Assembly: GCA_030340625.1 (NCBI GenBank)
Contig: JAOPHQ010001132.1
Location: 509,001-573,000, forward strand
Source of the DNA: Merluccius polli
Taxonomy: Eukaryota; Chordata; Actinopteri; Gadiformes; Merlucciidae
Reading direction: 5' to 3'
DNA length: 64,000 nt
Position 1 is the stretch's first letter, and each line of letters opens with the position of its first letter. The position numbers and the translations under genes were made by a program. The notes under the pieces are model-generated. The model did no database searches. It had not been told where the DNA came from and saw only the letters and a program-made list of their open reading frames with translations. This document shows, piece after piece, positions 23,201 through 29,341 of this stretch.

Positions 23201-26200
23201 GATCCTGTTCAAAGAGGTGCTGTTCTTGGATGTGGGTTTGGAAATGTGTTTGGTGATCCTGTTTGTTGTGGCTGTGTTTGTCCACTGTTCATTAAGATCC
23301 GTTATTGCTGCGGTTTTTAATATAGAATCAGCACTACTGCTGGCTCCAAGTGGTTTGTGTGTAGAAGAATACACTGAGGTTGAGACTAGGCTAGTGTCTG
23401 TAAAACAAGCAAAACGACACATAGTTATGTTAGAACTTTAAGGCAATACAGCACAAAAACAGGAGTAAAAGGAAACAATGGAGAAGGCAGAACACATCTA
23501 AAACTTTTGGATCGTTGTGATTTGATTTATTTTGGATGCATAATGCTTATTACTCTGATACTGATTGTGGCTGGCTGTTGAGGCAAATATCTTACAAGCA
23601 TGTTACAGCATGTTTGGTCGCTAAAGGCTGGCTCTAAAACCACAACTTGAAACTCTAATTAAACACTAACTTCACACATAAAAAAAAGTCCTAAAATCGA
23701 CACACCTCAAATGTATTATGCATGTCAAATATAATTGTATTTAATTGTATACATTTTCACCACATTAAGTTTGTGTCTGAATAATTGTATTTTGTTTCAT
23801 GTTTGTATTGCTAGCAATTTAGACATTTCTAAATTTAGAGGATTTGGTCTGAAAGAGGGCTTAGATGTAACATTGACATTTGTCTGACTTCAGAATCCTT
23901 CAGGCTTGCCACTCTTCAAGCAACAAGGGAAGACTAAACCTACCGCTGTTGGAAATTAAACCGGGGACATTCCTAATGAGCTTTTAGTGGGTCAACACCA
24001 AGAGAAAGATGCTAAAGTCAGGGAGAGATATGAGCTGTCACAACATTTTATATATAGTTCTTGATACCAATTGGTGATCTTAATACAATATAATACTGGT
24101 ATTGGATTTATCACCCAGCTAAAATATCACAGGCCTACAGATATGCATGCTTTATTCAGATGTATATGTACACTTTAGGGCTTTAAATTAATTACACAAG
24201 ATAAGTACTTAACAATCTAGTGTTAAATGATTCACACAATGACCGCCAAACCAGGGTGAGCATCACGTCATGCTATGGAATAATCAAATGAAACATACCC
24301 TTGCTGTCCCATGAACAAAATGCACTGCAAAACGAATGCATTTTAATTGGGTTGGCAATTTGTAACCCAACCTCTGCACAAACGATACTACATTATGAAA
24401 CACAATACAATATACAATCAACAGTTTTTTCGCCAACACAACTGATATAATATACTGTGGGCCTATATTGTTTAGCAAATTCGACATATGACTTGAATTT
24501 CAGTTATCTGCAGATTATATTGCACTGGATCCAAATGTGTTTTAGCTTTTCCCACAGGGTCTTAGGAGATATACTTTGTTCATATTAAGGTGTAATGCCA
24601 TGTCATCAAAGCTCAATATTGTAAGAAACTGACTGAAATATAAATGACCAGGACATCACATGAATGTCACAAAAAAATGTGTATGAGCCAGCAGACGGTC
24701 TTTAGGAAGCTACTATTTGCTATCCCATTTGTGATGTTTTTCCTATAAGATGTCTTTTCCGCTGCACATCACAACAACAACAACCAAGTTGTTGACTTTC
24801 TTAAGATCTCATGAACACATTCTTTATACACTGTGTATGCCTATATGATGGATATGATATAGGATATGATATGGTGATGATGATATTAATGAATACCTTG
24901 TAGAATTGTCAATGCAACTTCAACCACACATATCCTTTATTTTGGTATATTTTATTGTAGGCCTACAATCAAATATTTATTGATTTATTAAGCCAGCCAG
25001 AAGTCATTCTATTATGTTAAATACTACCGTAGAAGTATGGGCTATGTAAAATGTGTAAAATACAAGAATGAAACATGAATGCCCTATTATGTGAAACCAA
25101 CTGATGAACATATACAGCAAAGTCACAATAGACATAACACTCCATCTAATGCACTATAGGAAAGAGGCAACCACAGCTCCCAGTTATTCTGCTGACTCAC
25201 CTTGTTCTTCACATAGAGACGAAATCACCTGTGTTGCCCCTGAATCCGCGGTATATTTGGTCCAGTTAGAATAGCGGGGGTCATCATGAATGACGGCGCG
25301 CGTGCCTGCTTTCCTCAGGTACATCTCTGGCGTCTCGGCCAATCCGAAGGTTCCTCTGGAGTCGTAGCACCTCCAGGCCGGCGCGCCCTCGCATTGGCTG
25401 AGCCGGACCAGGCGCGCGTCCTGCGGTAGGTTGCCGCTCGAATTGGCCCAAAGGCACCGGGACGACTTCACGTGGAGCAGCTGCATGCCGCTCGTCCACT
25501 CCCACTGCTGAGCGGAGTTCGTCGGGTCGCATTTCCCAAGTATAACCGTCAATTTGTCCGTGGAGAGACACAGCTTCTTGGGGTTTTCCACGATTACGAA
25601 TGCCGCTGCAAAGAGACAATTGCCCGTCATCCATAAACGAAAGGTTAAAGGGACTTCTCAAATTGTCAGTAATTAATGGTTTTCAATATATTTTCCATTA
25701 GGCCTACAACTGACTAGACCTATTTATTTTATGTATTCACTAGCAGACGCTTTTATCCAAAGTGACATAGGCTTATAGTAGCCTACATTTTTGTTCTTAC
25801 ATTTTCATGTCATATAAGCCTACAGCAAATCTAATCAAATGTGAATTAATAGGCCTTGTATTTTTTATGCCCACATTTTGTCGTTTATAAGTCAAGTGAC
25901 GCATGACATATGACAATATTGTAGTCTATTCTAAAATATTTGTATACAATGTATAATGGTCTCCAAATATAGTAAGCATATCAAATAACCCAATGGATAC
26001 AGTTATAGGCCTAATGCAGATTTTTGTTTTCATTTTAAATGCTATTTGAATTAAATGTTCGTTATTCGTTATTATGGATACTCCACACACAGAATATAAC
26101 TCCCTCTCACATGTCCTGTTCCACAAGACATGGTTGATTTCTAAATGAATAAGGATTAACATTAGGCTGTTAAGTGCTGGTTCAAATATCTTTATCATTA

Positions 26201-26601
26201 CTTGTTTGGTTCAAAAACCTTAAGATATATAACTGCTGATCAATAAAACAAATGTTGTACAGTACAGGAGTTTTCTAAATAGCCTAATAAAATAAATGTT
26301 TACAATCAGTTGTTATAACCTACAGGCAATGTAACGTTAAAACAGGCTTTCCTCAAAACTGGGAAGAAAAACCCTTTTTCATGACCCGTCTTTGTGTATA
26401 GAGATAAGGATGAACTTTTGGTTTCCGCATTGCATTGGCTATAGGCTACCATTCCTTCTACCAGACCGACCATCCCCTTTAAAACACAACGATCCTCATA
26501 GAATCCCACATGCAGTTGATATACATGTATATATACTTACAGGTGGAGGTAAAACATAGTAGTATAGATACAAAAACTAAAAGAAATCTTTCCATGTTCA
26601 T
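177..26601 (-). CDS. ptprb: Receptor-type tyrosine phosphatase beta (VE-PTP), extracellular part, whole gene span in window
   Basis: Span of 20 coding exons read on the minus strand; the gene runs off the left edge. Order: signal peptide, ricin-B/CysR domain, mucin-like stalk, 17 fibronectin III units (one per exon, the last partial). The exons sum to 7,048 bases, about 2,349 codons ending in phase 1, and all join in frame. The family call rests on close resemblance to mammalian PTPRB, for example NGAVRYFTVVV, LHCRPQ, CSW and QLLFNDM in the expected order. In mammals this type I membrane phosphatase acts in endothelium on Tie2 and VE-cadherin complexes; the substrate role here is inferred. 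The transmembrane segment and phosphatase domain are outside the window. An alternative first exon at 19298-19354 would give a short form. Single exons are listed below. Confidence 0.93.
321..500. repeat. Intron with a 23-bp tandem repeat (364-485)
   Basis: Five and a third copies of a 23-bp unit, each containing TTCACATGTG. Copies alternate between ends in ATATAC and ATATAA, so the true period is 46 bp. Each unit carries the palindrome CACATGTG (E-box-like). The array ends about 10 bases from the exon 19 donor (495-500). Confidence 0.85.
501..773 (-). CDS. ptprb: ptprb exon 19: fibronectin III unit 16
   Basis: 91 codons, phase 1 to phase 1; acceptor CTCCTGCAG, donor GTGAGT. It begins KPERVHGLHCRPQ and contains ISCSWGAPEADYDSY with the core tryptophan of fibronectin III strand B, then a LEPHKHYTVSVKV strand pair, ending MVSEAAQDSVVTMIDR. 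Two cysteines (HCRP, ISCSW) and a third in IECQ match the family's cysteine-bearing penultimate unit. The intron before it is short (774-1021) with nothing further recognised. Confidence 0.92.
1022..1309 (-). CDS. ptprb: ptprb exon 18: fibronectin III unit 15
   Basis: 96 codons, the longest of the regular fibronectin exons after exon 5. Acceptor TTCACAG, donor GTAGGT. It starts with a Pro-rich stretch, then NASVEVTWSGPKDSVYDDFD and LQWVPRDMLSVVNPYHNR, which parallel the mammalian unit carrying the LQW-PRDAL motif. Glycan sequons: NAS, NRT, NLS. It ends SIRT. Confidence 0.92.
1310..1521. repeat. Short intron with (ATC)n microsatellite (1328-1389)
   Basis: About 20 uninterrupted ATC/CAT triplets start about 18 bases from the exon 18 acceptor. 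Read as codons they give His or Met runs in spurious frames. The rest of the intron shows nothing recognisable. Confidence 0.9.
1522..1788 (-). CDS. ptprb: ptprb exon 17: fibronectin III unit 14
   Basis: 89 codons, phase 1 to phase 1; acceptor TTTTCTCTAG, donor GTAAGA. Fibronectin III hallmarks: VPEAVRSLQ start, LKVSWLRPQGELSRY, FQGLVPGRRYQVVALTCSGDL, end TAGRTG. One NRS sequon. Confidence 0.92.
1789..2675. other. AT-rich part of the exon 16-17 intron
   Basis: AT-rich with ATTGATCAATTGATT-like runs near 1930-1960. Around 2205-2260 C- and G-runs flank a short inverted stretch. No gene or element is identified. Confidence 0.5.
2676..3624. mobile_element. hAT-like non-autonomous element, outer copy
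   Basis: Left end CAGGGCAGCCCAAAGT and the reverse complement of the right end CAAGGGTGCCCAAACT match at most positions, as in hAT (Charlie-like) MITEs. The sequence just inside both ends (GGCCCAC, GGCCCTC) is also paired. No clear 8-bp target duplication remains, so the copy is old. It is interrupted by the element at 3081-3563. Confidence 0.55.
3081..3563. mobile_element. hAT MITE nested in the outer element, perfect 8-bp target duplication
   Basis: Ends CAGGGGTGGAGC and GCTCCGCCCCTG are 12-bp inverted repeats with one mismatch. The flanks 3073-3080 and 3564-3571 are both CCATGGCC, the 8-bp duplication hAT transposition leaves. 483 bp, no coding capacity. A second paired segment inside reads CCGGGGCTTAG / TCGGGGCTTCAG. 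Confidence 0.85.
3712..3777. repeat. (CT)n microsatellite
   Basis: About 33 uninterrupted CT units in the intron, 32 bases past the exon 16 donor. On the coding strand it reads as GA repeats. Confidence 0.95.
3815..4084 (-). CDS. ptprb: ptprb exon 16: fibronectin III unit 13
   Basis: 90 codons, phase 1 to phase 1; donor GTGAGG. Two AGs six bases apart can serve as acceptor (exon start 4084 or 4078), both in frame. I chose 4084 because it keeps the PAAVSEL start typical of these units. Core: SLSFQWSPPEGDFESYDIYL, FQGLVPGAPYKMMVQT, ending VIWARTG. Sequons NTT and NDS. No single long open frame marks this exon because its frame is open only piecewise in the flanks. Confidence 0.88.
4085..4463. 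repeat. Intron with (TA)n (4297-4323)
   Basis: AT-rich intron with a short TA microsatellite; nothing else recognised. Confidence 0.7.
4464..4733 (-). CDS. ptprb: ptprb exon 15: fibronectin III unit 12
   Basis: 90 codons; acceptor GGTCTCACAG, donor GTAAGC. VPSAVSGLQVDSQKTTC start, LQVTWQQALGVADGYRLEVL, FDQLTPGRKYRVVVSTTSGG, end GEART. The VA.RY/GY pattern and GGVCSQG mirror mammalian unit 12. Cysteines in TTCSLQ and GVCSQ. One NSS sequon. Confidence 0.92.
4734..5925. other. Intron 14-15, left part, with a dispersed repeat end (5051-5115)
   Basis: The segment 5051-5115 is an inverted copy, about 85% alike by eye, of 14827-14894 in another intron of this gene. Both end in TAGACCCTTTTCACAGAGG, so it is probably a terminal inverted repeat of one DNA-element family. 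The part 5640-5890 is a purine-mixed stretch with a 71-codon open frame that resembles nothing I know. Confidence 0.45.
5926..6300. repeat. 51-bp minisatellite
   Basis: Four near-identical 51-bp units around 6000-6205, built of two related halves (TGCTAGAGAGTATAGG and TGTGATAGAGAGTATATG). Single half-units flank them down to 5926 and up to 6300, and a diverged relative lies at 5145-5210. 51 is a multiple of three, so all frames stay open and give a spurious 17-residue repeat. Confidence 0.9.
6329..6592 (-). CDS. ptprb: ptprb exon 14: fibronectin III unit 11
   Basis: 88 codons; acceptor CTTCCTCCAG, donor GTGACA (weak but GT). VPSKVKSLYISNNGESSS start, LTVSWTPGQGEVDSYLVSL, FNSLQPGQLYDVTVQSISGD, end SARTG. 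Sequon NNS. The donor lies about 30 bases from the end of the 51-bp minisatellite. Confidence 0.91.
6593..7246. other. Intron 13-14, nothing recognised
   Basis: Contains a C-run at 6645-6655 and AT-rich sequence. No element or gene is seen. Confidence 0.5.
7247..7510 (-). CDS. ptprb: ptprb exon 13: fibronectin III unit 10
   Basis: 88 codons; acceptor TGCTCCAG, donor GTCAGA. VPAVVRVLTLSGRGTD start, LRITWSAALGDVDHYEVQLL then FNDM, a string nearly the same as mammalian PTPRB; LSSLTPGRMYKILVSTFSG, end FIEGRT. No N-glycan sequon seen in this unit. Confidence 0.93.
7530..8065. repeat. 31-bp minisatellite, about 17 copies
   Basis: The unit contains AGTGGAGCACATGTCTTTA. Two variants alternate: AACATGATGTCTT (most copies) and GAATGAGGTCTG (the first and two late copies). 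A diverged tail reaches 8100. The array starts about 20 bases from the exon 13 acceptor. Confidence 0.95.
8130..8267. mobile_element. Short MITE with 17-bp inverted ends
   Basis: AAGGTGCTTGCACACTG at the left and CAGTGTGTAAGCACCTT at the right are inverted repeats with one mismatch. The sequence inside is partly paired too (AACAAACACCT / AGGTGTTTGTT). 138 bp, no coding capacity; family not assigned. Confidence 0.7.
8388..8409. repeat. Poly-G tract
   Basis: About 21 G in a row in the exon 12-13 intron. The remaining intron up to 8961 shows nothing recognisable. Confidence 0.9.
8962..9225 (-). CDS. ptprb: ptprb exon 12: fibronectin III unit 9
   Basis: 88 codons; acceptor CCGCTACAG, donor GTAAGT. 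EPSGVQNPTATHAARDN start, LKVYWHHAAGDFDSYQVVI, FTGLVPGRLYSVLVITWSGD, end THGRT. Sequon NQT. The AAGDFDSY motif parallels the mammalian ATGDFDHY unit. Upstream the intron carries a GA microsatellite (9247-9291). Confidence 0.92.
9657..9920 (-). CDS. ptprb: ptprb exon 11: fibronectin III unit 8
   Basis: 88 codons; acceptor TTTCTGCAG, donor GTCAGT. VPAAVGEVTVSNNGRMDF start, LSVSWRPAQGDVDGYLVSL, FNSLVSGRLYNISITTRCG, end VQERT. Sequons NIS and NHT. The NNGRMDFLSVSW string matches the mammalian NNSGRNDYLSVSW unit. GA repeats and TATATA sit just upstream of the acceptor. Confidence 0.93.
9921..10845. other. Intron 10-11, nothing coding
   Basis: Holds a short ACTAT array (10016-10038), a GATTGATT run (9955-9970) and unique-looking sequence. 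No element is identified. Confidence 0.5.
10846..11112 (-). CDS. ptprb: ptprb exon 10: fibronectin III unit 7
   Basis: 89 codons; acceptor TATTTGACAG, donor GTAAGG. APSQVSRLQLYNAGTTDS start, LRARWERARGDLDSYRVLLV, VIKNES, FPGLRPGALYSVVVTT, end VAEGRT. VIKNES and YSVVVTT are shared with mammalian PTPRB at the same position. Confidence 0.93.
11432..11698 (-). CDS. ptprb: ptprb exon 9: fibronectin III unit 6
   Basis: 89 codons; acceptor CTACCCCTAG, donor GTGAGT. APRAVQQLVFRHSDETT start, LSVLWGRPVGEWDGFNLVL, FNVLTPGRQYTVTVTTSSGN, end VSGWT. The E-W pair (GEWDGF) parallels mammalian AEWEKY. Sequon NLS. A GA tract (11706-11785) lies directly upstream of the acceptor. Confidence 0.92.
11933..12542. 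mobile_element. MITE with about 70-bp inverted ends and perfect 8-bp target duplication
   Basis: The left end GGTAACACTTCATTTTACAG and the right end are inverted copies over about 70 bases with few mismatches. The flanks 11925-11932 and 12543-12550 are both TAAATGTT. 610 bp, without coding capacity. Family not named with certainty; an 8-bp duplication suggests a hAT-type or similar transposase. Confidence 0.88.
12640..12722. repeat. (TG)n microsatellite, imperfect
   Basis: TG repeat broken by CA/GC steps, ending about 23 bases before the exon 8 donor. Confidence 0.9.
12751..13023 (-). CDS. ptprb: ptprb exon 8: fibronectin III unit 5
   Basis: 91 codons; acceptor ACCCCTTCCAG, donor GTAAGA. 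VPDQVSQLTMSALDSSS start, LRVSWAPPRGQCDHYHLLLW, GLVVGRIYRAEVTVQSG, end SCQGRLG. The NGSLALVNQT segment parallels mammalian VVLLNITVG, and SCQGR parallels mammalian RCQGR. Sequons NGS and NQT. Confidence 0.92.
13080..13178. repeat. GAGAGAGCGC tandem repeat
   Basis: Homopurine-rich array with regularly spaced CGC steps, upstream of the exon 8 acceptor (CT-rich on the coding strand). A degenerate ACTACTACG array follows at 13245-13322. Confidence 0.9.
13356..13619 (-). CDS. ptprb: ptprb exon 7: fibronectin III unit 4
   Basis: 88 codons; acceptor CTTCTGCCCAG, donor GTACAA (a weak match past GT). VPAAVSHLMLHNNGSTDS start, LIASWVPARGLVDSYLVTLL, LQHLVPGQEYQLSVTTQAGD, end AARTG. Sequons NGS and NTT. 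Confidence 0.91.
13620..14473. other. Intron 6-7 with (TG)n at 13906-13978
   Basis: The TG microsatellite is the main recognisable item. A purine/CAGA array (14388-14470) abuts the exon 6 donor. No gene. Confidence 0.7.
14474..14740 (-). CDS. ptprb: ptprb exon 6: fibronectin III unit 3
   Basis: 89 codons; acceptor CACCTCCCAG, donor GTATGT. APSTVSSLQVSASSDPDG start, LSVSWLSGPGRVELLRVVL, FTNLQPGTFYTVTVVTEAVG then LQSAL, a string shared with the mammalian unit (TVMTEAAGLQ). Sequons NRT, NDT, NST. Confidence 0.92.
14741..16377. other. Intron 5-6: dispersed repeat end and long (TA)n
   Basis: 14827-14894 is the inverted partner of the repeat end at 5051-5115. TA repeats fill 15087-15111 and 15127-15198. 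A poly-T run lies at 15660-15672. A palindrome CATCCTACGATG / CGTAGGATCATA lies near 15708-15736. No gene is seen. Confidence 0.6.
16378..16680 (-). CDS. ptprb: ptprb exon 5: fibronectin III unit 2
   Basis: 101 codons; donor GTCAGA. The acceptor uses a (CT)n run as its pyrimidine tract. DPLPPSGLDIQPDQAQ start (mammals TDPLPPA), LRVFWKPSSGHVDWYDVLL, FINLTPGTSYSVGVAATSGN, end TATG. Sequons NLT and NKS. Slightly longer than its neighbours because of an extended A-B loop. Confidence 0.91.
16712..16794. mobile_element. 83-bp MITE inside the exon 5 pyrimidine tract
   Basis: Ends CAGTGGCGTAAC and GTTACACCACTG; the body is almost fully palindromic (GGTGCAACCGGGGC / GCACCGGGGCC). It is the same family as the 525-bp element at 60167-60691. 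The flanks are both AGAGAGAG, an 8-bp duplication within a GA repeat. It lies 30 bases upstream of the exon 5 acceptor. Confidence 0.85.
16803..18928. other. Intron 4-5, no gene; hairpin-forming repeat at 17728-17836
   Basis: Long intron. Two copies of TCTAGACTAGTGTC and one inverse copy occupy 17728-17836 and can fold on themselves. A G-rich GGGGT stretch sits at 18009-18042. The sequence becomes GC-rich only at the exon 4 boundary. Confidence 0.55.
18929..19205 (-). CDS. ptprb: ptprb exon 4: first, four-cysteine fibronectin III unit
   Basis: 277 bases, phase 0 start and phase 1 end; acceptor CCCCTCACCAG, donor GTAGGA. IQTTEAALCSVNITEIN start, GCNFTVSHGG, QACVPAG, HRCEARPLEAGTLYGLAVR. The four cysteines match those of the first unit of mammalian PTPRB (KCNFT, PCNFS, WC, GCN). 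Strikingly GC- and CpG-rich compared with all neighbours. It accepts both exon 3 (long form) and the alternative first exon (short form), which both end in phase 0. Confidence 0.9.
19298..19354 (-). CDS. ptprb: ptprb alternative first exon: signal peptide of a short isoform
   Basis: 19 codons, too short for an ordinary ORF scan. ATG at 19352-19354, then MLRCAATYLVAVFFWGHFR with a hydrophobic core, then donor GTGAGT (19292-19297). It ends in phase 0 and joins in frame to exon 4 across a 92-bp intron (19206-19297). The mammalian short form starts MLRHGALTALW directly before the same fibronectin unit, so the layout is conserved. The short form would lack the lectin and mucin parts. Transcript proof is lacking. 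Confidence 0.78.
19355..19600 (-). promoter_or_regulatory. Possible internal promoter for the short ptprb form
   Basis: Inferred only from the alternative first exon. A TATTTATT box lies about 30-40 bases upstream of the ATG (19383-19391 on the plus strand), which leaves a very short 5' leader if used. An ETS-like AGGAAGG occurs about 510 bases upstream (near 19865). The CpG-rich exon 4 lies just downstream. Confidence 0.35.
19601..21301. other. Intron 3-4 remainder: (TA)n and a perfect hairpin
   Basis: A TA microsatellite fills 20206-20277. A 31-base palindrome with 14-bp arms lies at 20582-20612, preceded by two copies of CAGTCTTGTAACAAACT. No gene. Confidence 0.6.
20582..20612. repeat. 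Perfect 14-bp-arm hairpin with TTC loop
   Basis: Arms CTGTCTTGTAGAAC and GTTCTACAAGACAG are exact inverted repeats around a 3-base loop. No terminator role is expected in a vertebrate intron. Confidence 0.9.
21302..23397 (-). CDS. ptprb: ptprb exon 3: mucin-like Thr/Ser/Pro stalk with coding VNTR
   Basis: One 2,096-base exon, about 699 codons, entering in phase 1 and leaving in phase 0; acceptor TTGTTTTACAG, donor GTAAGT. The N-terminal 330 residues are Ser/Thr/Ala-rich (SSADS, TSVTD, SATSDADV). The middle is about 18 tandem 14-residue units of the type MIATPLTTTHPPST. The end is nearly pure Thr (TTTTTTT, TITAPITTTTT). Almost no cysteine, so an extended, heavily O-glycosylated stalk is expected. 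It lies between the lectin domain and the fibronectin units. No internal stop or frameshift despite the repeats, which supports selection. Confidence 0.88.
21650..22415 (-). repeat. 42-bp coding minisatellite in the mucin exon
   Basis: About 18 units of 42 bp, 14 codons each. Units nearer the protein N-terminus read MIAAP, later ones MIATP; the outermost C-terminal units are more diverged (MITMP, MIAMS). One unit is 6 bases short, removing two residues in frame. The opposite strand also stays open because of the period. Confidence 0.93.
23398..25200. other. Intron 2-3, no feature recognised
   Basis: AT-rich, about 1.8 kb, with no long open frame and no clear element ends. Confidence 0.5.
25201..25605 (-). 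CDS. ptprb: ptprb exon 2: ricin-B / mannose-receptor CysR-type lectin domain
   Basis: 135 codons, phase 1 to phase 1; acceptor GTCTCTTTGCAG, donor GTGAGT. It starts AFVIVENPKKLCLSTDKL. Ricin-B signs: QQWEW in the first lobe and LLHVKSSRCLW in the second. The six cysteines (LCL, KCD, RCLW, QCEG, WRCYD, SLCEE) have the spacing of the N-terminal CysR domain of the mannose receptor family, including the closing W-KY...LC segment (SNWTKYTADS). It is probably a carbohydrate- or sulfate-binding module; ligand unknown. Joined in frame to signal-peptide exon 1 and mucin exon 3. Confidence 0.85.
25606..26540. other. Intron 1-2, no feature recognised
   Basis: AT-rich. One segment near 25730-25780 has the TTATCCAAAGTGACAT motif common in fish repeats. 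No gene. Confidence 0.45.
26541..26601 (-). CDS. ptprb: ptprb exon 1: signal peptide of the long form
   Basis: 61 bases, ending in phase 1 at donor GTAAGT (26535-26540). It starts MNMERFLLVFVSILLCFT, with a clear hydrophobic core; spliced to exon 2 it continues TSTSAFVIVENP, a plausible cleavage region. A second ATG two codons later (26593-26595) is an equally good start. An in-frame ATG at 26716-26718 would prepend a 39-residue basic, non-signal segment and is less likely. Confidence 0.85.
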
Positions 26602-26850
26602 TGCGTGGTGTGGTCGTGCGTCCGCCAGGTTCAGATGAGCTGAGTAGAGGCATGCAAGGGAAGTGGTGGTAGTTCTGGAGAGGAAAATAGTCAGCGAGCA
26701 GCGCTTCCTTCTATTCAATTGTTGTCGGAGGTTTCAGTAGAGGAATCCTTCGGAGCACGCTCATCGATGTGGAAATGCTGCTCCCGTCCTCGGAAATCCC
26801 ACAGCACCATCACACACATATTTAAGGGGTTATGTGTGACATTTCAAATG
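26602..26850 (-). promoter_or_regulatory. 5' leader and probable promoter of the long ptprb form
   Basis: Inferred by position. The leader is pyrimidine- and CCACC-rich. An ETS core GGAAGTG (26659-26665, plus strand) and GGAAGCGC on the minus strand near 26705 suit an endothelial gene, but short motifs are weak evidence. A TTAAATA box lies near 26820. Confidence 0.4.
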
Positions 26851-28445
26851 ATGTACCACTATACCATACTAGTACTAATACACATATATTTTATATTGCA
26901 TTTATTATCTCACACAATAGGAAGAATGATAAGAGGAAGTGATTGCATTGCTTAGTTTTATTTTCAGTTTGTACAACGTAATAACAGAGTAGCCTAATGT
27001 GTGTAATGTGACGTGTATGTATGTATAAGCAAAAACCATCAGCACAGCAATAAGCTATCTGTCATTTTCAATGGGCATTTGACCTTATGACATTTACACA
27101 ATTGTATGTCGCTTTCTTCTGTTCAGTTGAAGCATCGATCAACAGTCGGCCAACTCTGCCTGGAAACTAACAGAGATGGTTGGTTAGGTTCTATAGTCGT
27201 GTCATTCATTGTATATGTTTTGAAGAACATTGATTGTGTTACTCTGGACTGTTGGTAAGTCAAATATTTTTTTTGACATTGTTACTCATGGACATAACAG
27301 TGTGCTGTCTGTATAGTTATTGTTTAATGCTAAACACACACATACACACACTTGTTTCCTTCTCTTTAGGAGGCTTGATGCTTTTGTAAGGTGAGGTGCT
27401 TAATCATCTAACGTCCCCCCCCAACCCCCCCACACCATGTACCAGGACAGGATGTCAGGGGAAGAGGGGAGGTCAGTAATCAAGCAGGACTTCTCCTCCA
27501 CCCAGTCACATCCTCTCTCTCCCTCCTCTCAGTCCCTCGCCCCCCCACCAACCCCACACACACACACACCCCAAGCAGGGACTTACATACCGTCTCCAAC
27601 TGTTAAAACAGAGTGACCTGCACTTGTCCTTCTCCCTCCCGATAAGGCGTAAAATCAGCCCTTGAATGGGCTGGTACCGGCTTATTATAGTTTTGTTTTA
27701 TTTTTATTTAAGTCTTTCATTCAAGTTGGAGAAAGATATTGTACTATGTACTACCAACTGACAGGCTAGGATAATTTTCATTGTCCTTAAGTCTAGTCTT
27801 CTGATCATTGAAAAAATATATTTAGAAATGGAATACTGCATTCTGGATAACGTTTCAGTTTATCTATCTCCTGTGGCAGGATTTGTTCACTACTTTCTGG
27901 TGGATAAATGCACCATATCAGCCATACCATACACCATAAAGCACTTGTGCTCGGCCATTCACAATAACCAAATCCCTACCAAACATCTTTAAGCTCTTTG
28001 TCACAAACTCCCCTTGCTTGACGAACAAACTTGACTTTTTGAAGTTGATACACTCTACAAGCTAGACTATTGGGGTGGGTGGGTCGGGGGGGGGGGGGTG
28101 ACCACAACTATAAAGACAGATGGCTGTACCATGTGTCAAATTATCAGACATCCTGATTAATGCACGTTCATGAGGACATTTATTACATATATTTTAGCTG
28201 ACTCTCCTATCCTTCATTTCGCTGCACTCTTGTTCTGTCCTTCAATCTATAGCTGTCCTCCACTTCCATGTCCTGTCTAGTCGCATCATGTCCTGTCCAC
28301 AAATCCTGTCCTGTCAAATAAACAACCTGGTTTTGTAATTACCTGCAACACTCTCGCTCTCGGCTGACTCTCTCTTCTGATTCTGTCATTCTAAAAAAAA
28401 AAAAAAGAAAACACCTACCTTCTGAGTGATGCCCTCTGTTTACAG

Positions 28446-28478
<33 letters not shown>

Positions 28479-29333
28479 TGAGAGTGTGAGAGACAAAAAT
28501 TAAGTAAGCAAAAGTCTAAATCTCTTCAGATGTCTGGTCTCTTCATGGTGTACCATGGAGGTCCCTGGGAGAAGGCAGACTGAGGGCCCTGTCCCACAGG
28601 GACACAGAAATAGAGAAGAGGGAGGTGGGTCAGTACTGGCCCAGTGGATCCAGGGAAGTCCACCACACCGCCTTCCTCTCCAGTGGGAACCCAACCACCA
28701 CCCACCACCCACCCGACACACGCACGCATGCACACATGCATGCTCCTCCTAACTACAAAGACCAGGCCTACCATTTAGCGAAAATTGGCACCATCTAGCA
28801 AAGAGCTTTATGCAACCATGTAATTGGCCACAGTAGTCACATTTTGTTATAAACATCAAAAGAAGCAATGAGAAAAAAATGATCATCCATGTGTGTACTA
28901 TGGTTAATTTGGTTAGGGAAGAGATCTGTGTTGTCAGAATGTACATAGGTAATTGGCAAAATCATTAAATATATGTTAGGGTATTATAATTTCTTATCTC
29001 GGATCAAGCAGTTGGACAATGCTATAGCCAAACTTCTGAGGGGACTGCACAGCGCCTGGGCTGGAAATCAGAAAGTGAGAGGGGCTGAGTTTCGCTGTTT
29101 TGTTACGGATATATTCTTCTGAAGATAAACTCATTTGCGAGCGCAAGATGGAGGTTTCAGAAGACGATTTTAACCAATGTATAGTGTACAGTGGCTAGTC
29201 TACTACACAGGTTTGATTTTAAACTTTTGACACTTTGTCTCAGGACATTGGTGTCTGGACAGGATGTTTTCACTTGTCTTCCCACCTCCTACGGGAAAAG
29301 TTGAGTTTACCAGTGCTGGCCGTGTTTGTGTTT
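26851..29333. other. Intergenic DNA upstream of ptprb
   Basis: No host gene or conserved coding block seen. Contains C-runs and CACACA (27410-27575), a G-run (28087-28100), poly-A (28394-28406) and a TG/GA microsatellite (28443-28490). The open frames at 28500-28780 have no family resemblance. Confidence 0.5.
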
Positions 29334-29341
29334 GCTGTAAG

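Noticed and set aside
26536..26718. Upstream ATG at 26716-26718 as the ptprb start
   Set aside because: It adds a basic, non-hydrophobic 39-residue stretch that would bury the signal peptide; the ATGs at 26599 and 26593 fit better.
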